Shown here piece after piece: positions 58,152 through 64,000 of a stretch of DNA of 64,000 nt; positions within the stretch are counted from its first letter, which is position 1, and each line of letters opens with the position of its first letter. The position numbers and the translations under genes were made by a program. This DNA comes from Pseudomonas sp. 102515 (GTDB taxonomy: Bacteria > Pseudomonadota > Gammaproteobacteria > Pseudomonadales > Pseudomonadaceae), in contig NZ_JAVHTY010000001.1 of the NCBI RefSeq assembly GCF_031085165.1, positions 806,001 to 870,000 of the forward strand. The letters are read 5' to 3'. The notes beneath the pieces are model-generated. The model had not been told where the DNA came from, made no database searches, and saw only the letters and a program-made list of their open reading frames with translations.

Positions 58152-59483
58152 ATGTCCATCCAAACGTCCGCCCCCAAGGTCGGTTTCGTCAGCCTCGGCT
58201 GTCCCAAGGCCACCGTCGACTCCGAACGCATCCTCACCCAGCTGCGCATGGAAGGCTACGAGATCGTACCGACCTATGAAGACGCCGACGTGGTGGTGGT
58301 CAACACCTGCGGCTTCATCGACAGCGCCAAGGCCGAGTCCCTGGACGCCATCGGCGAGGCCATCGCCGAGAACGGCAAGGTGATCGTCACCGGGTGCATG
58401 GGCGTGGACGAGGGCAACATCCGCGGCGTGCATCCCAGCGTGCTGGCGGTGACCGGTCCGCAGCAGTACGAGCAGGTGGTCAATGCCGTGCACGAGGTGG
58501 TACCGCCGCAGCTGGAGCACAATCCGCTGATCGACCTGGTGCCGCCCCAGGGCATCAAGCTGACCCCGCGCCACTACGCCTATCTGAAGATTTCCGAGGG
58601 CTGCAACCACAGCTGCAGCTTCTGCATCATCCCCTCCATGCGCGGCAAGCTGGTCAGCCGCCCGGTGGGTGACGTGCTGTCCGAGGCCGAGCGCCTGGTC
58701 AAGGCGGGCGTCAAGGAGCTGCTGGTGATCTCCCAGGACACCAGCGCCTACGGCGTCGACCTCAAGTACAAGCTGGACTTCTGGAACGGCCAGCCGGTCA
58801 AGACGCGCATGCTGGAACTGTGCGAGGCGCTGTCGGGCATGGGCGTCTGGGTGCGCCTGCACTATGTGTACCCCTACCCCAATGTCGACGACGTCATCCC
58901 GCTGATGGCCGCCGGCAAACTGCTGCCCTACCTGGACATCCCCTTCCAGCACGCCAGCCCCAAGGTGCTCAAGTCCATGAAGCGCCCGGCGTTCGAGGAC
59001 AAGACCCTGGCGCGCATTAAGCGCTGGCGCGAGATCTGCCCGGAGCTGACCATCCGCTCCACCTTCATCGTCGGCTTCCCCGGCGAGACCGAGGAAGACT
59101 TCCAGTACCTGCTGGACTGGCTCACCGAAGCCCAGCTTGATCGCGTCGGCTGCTTCCAGTATTCGCCGGTCGAGGGGGCACCCGCCAACGAGCTGGGCCT
59201 GGACCCGGTGGCGGACGAGGTCAAGCAGGCGCGCTGGGAGCGCTTCATGGCGCACCAGCAGGCCATTTCCGCGGCGCGCCTGCAGCTCAAGATCGGTCGC
59301 GAGATCGAGGTCCTGATCGACGAGGTGGACGAGCAAGGCGCCATCGGCCGCTCCTACGCCGATGCCCCGGAAATCGACGGCAACGTCTATGTCGACAGCG
59401 CCAATCCCCTGAAGCCGGGCGACAAGGTCTGGGTGCGGGTCACCGACGCCGACGAGTACGACCTCTGGGCAGAGGCGCTCTGA
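58152..59483 (+). CDS. rimO: RimO, ribosomal protein S12 methylthiotransferase
   Basis: 443-residue radical-SAM enzyme that adds a methylthio group to Asp of ribosomal protein S12. Three parts: the N-terminal cluster domain with [31 protein letters not shown] and [11 protein letters not shown], the radical-SAM motif [15 protein letters not shown] (about residues 150-165), and a C-terminal TRAM domain. GAGG precedes ATG. Followed seven bases later, convergently, by a MerR-type gene. Confidence 0.97.
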   Translation: MSIQTSAPKVGFVSLGCPKATVDSERILTQLRMEGYEIVPTYEDADVVVVNTCGFIDSAKAESLDAIGEAIAENGKVIVTGCMGVDEGNIRGVHPSVLAVTGPQQYEQVVNAVHEVVPPQLEHNPLIDLVPPQGIKLTPRHYAYLKISEGCNHSCSFCIIPSMRGKLVSRPVGDVLSEAERLVKAGVKELLVISQDTSAYGVDLKYKLDFWNGQPVKTRMLELCEALSGMGVWVRLHYVYPYPNVDDVIPLMAAGKLLPYLDIPFQHASPKVLKSMKRPAFEDKTLARIKRWREICPELTIRSTFIVGFPGETEEDFQYLLDWLTEAQLDRVGCFQYSPVEGAPANELGLDPVADEVKQARWERFMAHQQAISAARLQLKIGREIEVLIDEVDEQGAIGRSYADAPEIDGNVYVDSANPLKPGDKVWVRVTDADEYDLWAEAL

Positions 59484-59490
59484 CCCCTGG

Positions 59491-59961
59491 CTAGTCGTGC
59501 AGACGGTGGGTGCCGGGCACATGGCCATGTCCGGCCGCACTGCAGCTGGCGGAGGTCGCTGACGGCACCGCCGGCTGACCGAGTTCGCGCAGGATGCCGC
59601 AACGGTCACCCTCGCCCTCTCCCTGACAGTGGCGCCTGAGGGTCACCAACTGCTCGCGCAACTGATTCAATTCGCGGATGCGCACTTCGACATGATGCAG
59701 ATGGGCACCGATCAGGGCATCCACCTGGGCACAGCCGGGTTCACGGGTGTCCCGCAGGGCGAGCAAGGCGCGAATCTCCTCCAGTGTCATGTCCAGCGAA
59801 CGGCAGTGGCGGACGAATACCAGGCGCTCGACCTGACTTTCGTCATAGCTGCGATAGTTGCTGCTGCTGCGCGCTGCCGGACTCAGCAGACCCTCCCGCT
59901 CGTAGTAGCGGATGGTCTCGACCGCGCAATTGGTACGTCTGGCCAATTCGCCGATCTTCAT
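59491..59961 (-). CDS. MerR family metal-responsive regulator (CadR/PbrR-like)
   Basis: 156-residue regulator. Winged helix MKIGELARRTNCAVETIRYY followed by EREGLL and a long dimer helix, then the metal loop. Cys77, Cys112 and Cys121 are present; spacing equals that of lead-responsive PbrR (78, 113, 122) and differs slightly from cadmium-responsive CadR (77, 112, 119). The C-terminal tail is His-rich (AAGHGHVPGTHRLHD), as in CadR. Such regulators normally sit divergent to a P-type efflux ATPase, but none is present here, so it may act in trans. Ligand Pb, Cd or Zn is not decided by sequence. Confidence 0.88.
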   Translation of the reverse strand: MKIGELARRTNCAVETIRYYEREGLLSPAARSSSNYRSYDESQVERLVFVRHCRSLDMTLEEIRALLALRDTREPGCAQVDALIGAHLHHVEVRIRELNQLREQLVTLRRHCQGEGEGDRCGILRELGQPAVPSATSASCSAAGHGHVPGTHRLHD

Positions 59962-60138
59962 CAGTCTGTCTCGTTCTGCTGACGGGCGCCCAGCCTGCGC
60001 CGCTCGCCGCCTCAGAGCAAGCGGCTGACGGAAGTCCGGAAGCTGCTGAACCGCGGCCTTTCCAAGGAGGCGCTGCCGGGGAAGCGAATCGCTCGGGGAA
60101 GTGGCGGAAATCCACCCCTGGCGACTGGCCGAACAGCA

Positions 60139-60174
60139 CGACGCCCCGGCGATGAGTGGATCGCCGGGGCGTCG
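60139..60174 (-). terminator. Strong hairpin after the small secreted gene
   Basis: Perfect 15-base stem CGACGCCCCGGCGAT/ATCGCCGGGGCGTCG (60139-60153 and 60160-60174) with loop GAGTGG. It begins 15 bases after the stop of the small secreted gene on the minus strand. No good T run follows, so termination strength is uncertain. Confidence 0.55.
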
Positions 60175-60188
60175 GGACAGCAGCCAGA

Positions 60189-60368
60189 CTAGTTGGCGTT
60201 GTTCTGGTAGAGCGCGGAGACCCGATTCGGATGCTCCGACTGGAACTGCGTTTGCGCATTGGCACGGATCGATTTGTTCGATACGTCGCGGCTGGCTGCG
60301 GACGCCGTACCCGACAGCAGACCCATGAACAGGACGGCGACGATGGCTTGGACACCCAGGACTTTCAT
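60189..60368 (-). CDS. Small secreted protein of 59 residues
   Basis: Short gene: signal peptide MKVLGVQAIVAVLFMGLLSG with TASAAS cleavage site, then a 35-residue hydrophilic chain (SRDVSNKSIRANAQTQFQSE) ending NALYQNN-like residues with no Cys. GAGG eight bases upstream supports ATG at 60368, and a hairpin follows the stop. No family recognised; probably a small periplasmic or secreted protein. Confidence 0.75.
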   Translation of the reverse strand: MKVLGVQAIVAVLFMGLLSGTASAASRDVSNKSIRANAQTQFQSEHPNRVSALYQNNAN

Positions 60369-60537
60369 AGCGAATACCTCTTGGTTGTGCTGTTTCGATA
60401 GACACAGCGTACTCCCAGTACTAATTCGGCAAAAAGAGCCCTTTTCGAGAGTGATATTTACCCATAAAGCAACTATCGCCTGGGAACTTCCTGATCTTTT
60501 CTGAACATCCGTAATTCGGCGAAGGGCTCTGGCGCGG

Positions 60538-61941
60538 CTATCGCAGTTCGCTCAGGTGCTTTTCCAGCCCCATGGCGCGGCCGGCGCCGACACTGGTCAG
60601 GTGGAAGAAGCCGTAGTCTTCCAAATAGATCCAGCGACTCCGCGGTCCGCTCCCCGCCTCCCCATGCTGGCACTCCAGGGTCTTGGCCCGCCCGCTGAGG
60701 CTGGCCAGCACCTTGCGCGCCTCGCCTTCGCCCACCACCTTGCAGGCCAGCCTGATTTCGCGCTGCTCGGTACCTTTGAGATTGCCGGTCAGGGATTGCC
60801 GCGCCTGATAGCCGACCTGACTGCCAACGGCGAGGGCGCGCCAGTCGCCGCTGAAGGTCAGCTGGTCCAGGCTGACCACTTCTTCCACCGGCAGATTGCC
60901 GTTGTCGATACGGGTACGGCGTACCAGGTCGATCAGCCCACGCCAGTTGAGCGAATCGACCCGGGCCGCCTTGCCCTGGGCACTGAAGCGCAGCAGTCCG
61001 GGCTGGGAGCCCGCGCTGACCTGCACCTCTTCGCGATAGGCATGGGTCTGGCCTTCGTAGCGACTTTCGCCCTCCTCCACGAAGCGCTGGACGGCCAGGC
61101 GCGGCGCCGGCAGCGCCTGCGCCTTCAGCGCCTGCAGGGGCTGTGCCTGGGCCGCGGGCAATTCGCCGACGGGCGGCGGCGCGGCCGGTGGGGTGGCGGC
61201 AGCCTTGACCCCGTCCATGCGTGGCGTGGCCAACAAGGCGTCCCGGCGGTCACAGGCGGCTTCCAGCAGCGTCCGACGCTCGACCGGCGCCACGTTGAAG
61301 GCCTCCTGGCCCTGGGCGCCCAGCTGGCTGTCCGTCACCCGCCCGTGGTCGTCCAGGCCGTAGCGCGCCAGCAGCAGGTAACGGCGCGCCGTGCAATCGG
61401 CGGCCAGGGATTCGCGCCACTGGCGCACGGGAGCACCATGGCGCGGCGTCTGCACCGCGACGGCCAGTTGCTGACCGCCCCAGAAGCGACGTACTCCGTT
61501 GGCATCCAGCAGACTGTTACGGTCGATCACCAGGGTGTCACCGCCGGGGCCACTGGCGAGGGCGCGCCAGTCGGTGTTGGCCGGCTGGGCGCAGAGCGCT
61601 GCCACATCGGCACGCTGCTTGAGCGCCGTGACCTTGGCTGCGCTCAGCGGCAAGGGCGCGGCATAGGCATTCACCCGCCCGGGATAGACCCGCTGAGCGC
61701 CGTCCAGGTAGAGCAGTTCGGCCTGGTCAGCCGCGCAATCCAGAGATACCAGGGCGGAACCGCCATCCGCCAGGGCGAGCGCCAGCTGCAGTCGCGAACC
61801 GTCGCGCAGAACGCTCTCGGCGATGATGGGGCGGGCAAAGAGATCGTCGGCACCGGTCGGAGGCTCGACTGGCGGCTGCTGAGTACTGCAGCCAGCCATT
61901 AGCGACAGCAGGCAAAGGGCGGAAATACGGCTGGAGATCAT
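60538..61941 (-). CDS. Large lipoprotein, surface-adhesin-E-like
   Basis: 467-residue exported lipoprotein with lipobox LMAGC at residue 14-18 and a Thr/Pro-rich linker. The first 200 residues contain DWRALASGPGGDTLVIDRNS, followed by RFWGGQQLAVAVQ and a Cys-containing segment ending TLLEAACD: the pattern of the surface-adhesin protein E domain (Trp, VIDR, Trp, two Cys). The middle is Ala/Pro/Gln-rich and the last 200 residues form a separate domain, with RFSAQGKAARVDSLNWRGLI and RSRWIYLEDYGFFHLT. Function is not known. RBS AGAGG precedes ATG at 61941. Confidence 0.8.
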   Translation of the reverse strand: MISSRISALCLLSLMAGCSTQQPPVEPPTGADDLFARPIIAESVLRDGSRLQLALALADGGSALVSLDCAADQAELLYLDGAQRVYPGRVNAYAAPLPLSAAKVTALKQRADVAALCAQPANTDWRALASGPGGDTLVIDRNSLLDANGVRRFWGGQQLAVAVQTPRHGAPVRQWRESLAADCTARRYLLLARYGLDDHGRVTDSQLGAQGQEAFNVAPVERRTLLEAACDRRDALLATPRMDGVKAAATPPAAPPPVGELPAAQAQPLQALKAQALPAPRLAVQRFVEEGESRYEGQTHAYREEVQVSAGSQPGLLRFSAQGKAARVDSLNWRGLIDLVRRTRIDNGNLPVEEVVSLDQLTFSGDWRALAVGSQVGYQARQSLTGNLKGTEQREIRLACKVVGEGEARKVLASLSGRAKTLECQHGEAGSGPRSRWIYLEDYGFFHLTSVGAGRAMGLEKHLSELR

Positions 61942-62077
61942 GGATCCTCTCGACAGGGAACCGCGATGGATGTCGCGAACAGCAAATTGACCTGAACGAA
62001 ATGCGTCTGGCGCGGATCAATAAAGGAAGCATGCCGCTTGGCATGACCTCCCCCGTTTCCCCACACGAGGTGCATTC

Positions 62078-62329
62078 ATGAATACCGATCAGATCATAGG
62101 CAATGCCAAGGACGCTACCGGCAAGGTCCAGGATAGCTTTGGTGCCGCGACCGGCAACGCCGATTGGCAAGCCGAGGGCAAGGCCCGTCAACTGGAAGGC
62201 AAGCTGCAGGAGCAATATGGCCAGGCCATCGACTGCGCGCGCAATGTGACCGCCGACAAGCCCTTCACTGCCCTGGCCATTGCCGGTGGTGTCGGTTTCG
62301 TTCTGGGCGTACTGCTTTCGCGCTCCTGA
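62078..62329 (+). CDS. CsbD-like protein with C-terminal membrane segment
   Basis: 83-residue stress-type protein. Residues 1-50 match the CsbD family (IIGNAKDATGKVQDSFGAA, KARQLEGKLQEQYG), as in many general-stress small proteins. The last 25 residues form one hydrophobic helix ending in a basic RS tail (PFTALAIAGGVGFVLGVLLS), as in ElaB/YqjD-type (DUF883) ribosome-associated proteins, so it is a CsbD-DUF883-like chimera that may anchor the protein to the inner membrane. GAGG precedes ATG 62078. A perfect palindromic terminator follows. Confidence 0.88.
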   Translation: MNTDQIIGNAKDATGKVQDSFGAATGNADWQAEGKARQLEGKLQEQYGQAIDCARNVTADKPFTALAIAGGVGFVLGVLLSRS

Positions 62330-62363
62330 TCGGAATCGCAGGGCTGGTCATAGCGCCAGCTCT

Positions 62364-62403
62364 CAAAACAAAAAGGCCTGTCTAGACAGGCCTTTTTGTT
62401 TTG
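62364..62403. terminator. Perfect 40-base palindrome, bidirectional terminator
   Basis: The sequence 62364-62383 is the exact reverse complement of 62384-62403: outer C, AAAACAAAAA, GGCCTGTCT then AGACAGGCC, TTTTTGTTTT, G. GC stem plus A/T arms ends transcription from both the CsbD-type gene and the convergent response regulator gene. Confidence 0.92.
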
Positions 62404-62409
62404 AATTCA

Positions 62410-62778
62410 TCAGCGTTCGAGGGTGACGAGGTGCTTGTGCACCGCATCCACGATATCGCCAATGTTGAACGGTTTCTGGAACACGGCATCGAACAGCTCT
62501 GCGCTCTCCTGTGCCAGATGCGCCTGGGCACCGCTCATCAGGATAATGGGCAGATGCTGCAGACCCTGGCGTTCACGCAGAGCCTCTGCCAATTCGCGGC
62601 CGTTCATCACCGGCATCATGAAATCGGTGATGACCAGTGACGGTAGTTCGCGATCGAAAACGTCAAGCGCGCGGCGGCCATTGCTCGCCTTGACCACCAT
62701 GTAGCCTTCGTCTTCAAGAGCGAAGGCCAGAATGTCCGCTATCAGAAATTCGTCATCGACTACCAGTATCGTCGTCAT
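62410..62778 (-). CDS. Single-domain response regulator
   Basis: 122-residue receiver domain without output. ILVVDDEFLIADILAFALED holds the acidic pocket, LVITDFMMPVMNG the phosphoacceptor Asp54-like residue, MSGA the Thr/Ser switch and QKPFNIGD the conserved Lys. Its stop is seven bases from the palindromic terminator. It follows the KaiC-like gene by 25 bases on the same strand and is likely cotranscribed, so a CheY-like role in a KaiC-related pathway is possible. Confidence 0.9.
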   Translation of the reverse strand: MTTILVVDDEFLIADILAFALEDEGYMVVKASNGRRALDVFDRELPSLVITDFMMPVMNGRELAEALRERQGLQHLPIILMSGAQAHLAQESAELFDAVFQKPFNIGDIVDAVHKHLVTLER

Positions 62779-62803
62779 CTGGAGATTCTCCCACCTGACG
62801 CGA

Positions 62804-64000
62804 TCATGGTTGTGTGGAGGGCATGGCTGAACCTGAAAGTACTTTCACCATGTCTTTGAATGCCTTTTTAAGTTCGATTCCCGAGTCGTCTATCACCAGC
62901 TCGCGCAGCGAGGAGTCGTAGATGCTGTCCCTGACCTTGAGGATGGACAGCACTCGCTTGATCTCCGCGTCGGCCTCGACGAATCGCAGCAAAATCAGAT
63001 TATCCACCATGCTGGAAAGTTCGGGCGCCGGCGCGGCAATGTCAGCGCCAAAGACGTCGCGCAATTCCCATGTGGCTAGAACTGTGACGCCCTGGGTGCG
63101 CAGCTCGTTCAGTAGTGCGCTGAAGTATTCGATGAGCCGTCCCTGAGGCAGAGCGAAGCGGGCGATGGCGCCCAGGCTGTCGATTACCAGGCGCTTGATG
63201 CCGTGCTGCTTGATCAGGTCAAGCAGCTTGAGGCCGACCTCGTCGAGGCGCATCTCGGTGGTGGGTTGCCAGTGCACATAGAGGGCACCCTCATCCATCC
63301 GGCTGGCCAGATCGAGGCCCAGGGCACTCGCCTTGAGCAGCAACCGCTCCGGGGGTTCGTAGAAGCCGAACATCAGAGCAGGCGCCTCCGGCGTACAGGC
63401 CGCCAGGAAGTTCAGGCTGATGGAGGTCTTGCCGGCACCCGAGGGCCCCATGATCAGGGTAGTCGAACTCTCCGGCAGGCCGTTTTCGATCATCGCATCC
63501 AGCGACGCCATGCCACTGGGCACGCGCTGGTGACCGACCCGATAGGCCGAGCCGGCCGAGGGATCGCGGTACAGCGTTTCCAGGCGCGGAAACACGGTGA
63601 TGCCGACATCTGAAATGGTGAATTCGTGAAAGCCCGGCAGCGCGCCGCTGCCGCGGGTCTTGCGCAGCGCCAGGCGGCGGATGGTGCGACTGCCGATCTC
63701 TTCCTCGAGCAGATCCAGCACCCCGTCGACCATGGTGTGTTCCGGACTGCCGTCTTCGAGGCGCGCACTGGTGAGAAAGATGACGGTACAACCGGCAAAG
63801 GCCGCATGCCCCTGCAACTCGGCGATGAATTTCTTGGTGTCGATGGGCGTTTCCGCGCGGGAGCGGGCGTTGAGCAGGCCATCGACCACCAGCAGACTGG
63901 CCTTCTGCCGGCTGATCTCGCGCCGCAGCAGGCGCACCACTTCGTCCAGACCCTCGCCTTCCATGGTGTCGAAGGCGCTCAAGTACTGGACCTGGTCACC
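62804..64000 (-). CDS. KaiC-like RecA-family ATPase, 5' end beyond window
   Basis: Cut by the window end; at least 399 residues are visible. The second domain starts at HQRVPSGMASLDAMIENGLP with Walker A MGPSGAGKTSISLN and a DSLGAIARF-type Walker B (KRLVIDSLGAIARF). The N-terminal part (KASLLVVDGLLNA, HAAFAGCTVIFLTSARL) is the end of a first KaiC domain. Duplicated KaiC domains are the KaiC layout. In non-cyanobacteria these act in stress or timing pathways, mostly with histidine kinases or receivers. The 3' neighbour is a response regulator. Confidence 0.88.
   Translation of the reverse strand, partial: GDQVQYLSAFDTMEGEGLDEVVRLLRREISRQKASLLVVDGLLNARSRAETPIDTKKFIAELQGHAAFAGCTVIFLTSARLEDGSPEHTMVDGVLDLLEEEIGSRTIRRLALRKTRGSGALPGFHEFTISDVGITVFPRLETLYRDPSAGSAYRVGHQRVPSGMASLDAMIENGLPESSTTLIMGPSGAGKTSISLNFLAACTPEAPALMFGFYEPPERLLLKASALGLDLASRMDEGALYVHWQPTTEMRLDEVGLKLLDLIKQHGIKRLVIDSLGAIARFALPQGRLIEYFSALLNELRTQGVTVLATWELRDVFGADIAAPAPELSSMVDNLILLRFVEADAEIKRVLSILKVRDSIYDSSLRELVIDDSGIELKKAFKDMVKVLSGSAMPSTQP

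Noticed and set aside
60538-61941. Large lipoprotein as a secretion or pilus subunit
   Set aside because: No secretin, pilin or usher motif; only resemblance to a surface-adhesin-E type domain.

Overview
This is a GC-rich chromosomal segment of a gammaproteobacterium, almost certainly a Pseudomonas. The evidence is a complete Wsp chemosensory cluster in the order wspA-B-C-D-E-F-R, a ccmABCDEFGHI cytochrome c maturation operon, the block cysM-rlmD-relA-mazG, GacS next to DinB, and mprF-acvB with kup and rimO, all familiar Pseudomonas arrangements. Several details (STK/histidine kinase giant, FliK/FlhB-C pair beside ccm, KaiC-like protein) would fit the P. oryzihabitans/P. psychrotolerans branch, but that is only an impression. 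I see no prophage, insertion sequence, CRISPR array or rRNA.

Layout. 1-5 kb: a nitrilase-like protein without catalytic Cys, translationally coupled to an AraC regulator; facing it is an NitT/TauT-type ABC importer (binding protein, permease, ATPase). 5-10.6 kb: large MscS-type channel with a hairpin in its leader, Nudix hydrolase, serine acetyltransferase, GNAT acetyltransferase and XRE-cupin regulator. 10.6-11.3 kb is a non-coding AT-richer gap before a KGG-repeat stress protein. 11.7-20.1 kb: Wsp system making c-di-GMP. 20.1-27.6 kb: a second c-di-GMP output (REC-GGDEF) downstream of a 2,201-residue protein kinase/AAA ATPase/histidine kinase hybrid, convergent with wspR. 27.8-30.8 kb: an unusual flavoprotein overlapping, tail to tail, an unrecognised protein coupled to ccmI. 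30.8-37.5 kb: ccm operon, nearly all genes overlapping. 37.6-39.5 kb: FliK-like and FlhB-C-like proteins. 39.6 kb: an inverted-repeat element. 39.8-46.2 kb: mazG, relA, rlmD, cysM and a probable dead esterase. 46.4-50.3 kb: gacS and dinB with a likely LexA box. 50.4-51.3 kb: small unknown proteins including a 48-residue lipoprotein. 51.36 kb: an initiator tRNA-fMet with its own promoter and terminator. 51.6-64 kb: mprF-acvB (aminoacyl-phosphatidylglycerol metabolism), a small unknown protein, kup, rimO, a CadR/PbrR-like MerR regulator without a target pump, a small secreted protein, a large lipoprotein, a CsbD-type protein, and a single-domain response regulator behind a KaiC-like ATPase cut by the window end.

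Taken together the window is dominated by signal transduction (Wsp, GacS, the giant kinase, REC and KaiC-like proteins, stringent response) and envelope/stress functions (MscS, MprF/AcvB, Kup, CsbD, KGG). The least understood parts are the giant kinase with its dedicated cyclase, the flavoprotein/unknown-protein pair, and several apparent pseudoenzymes. Coordinates were derived by hand from the sequence; domain boundaries are approximate.
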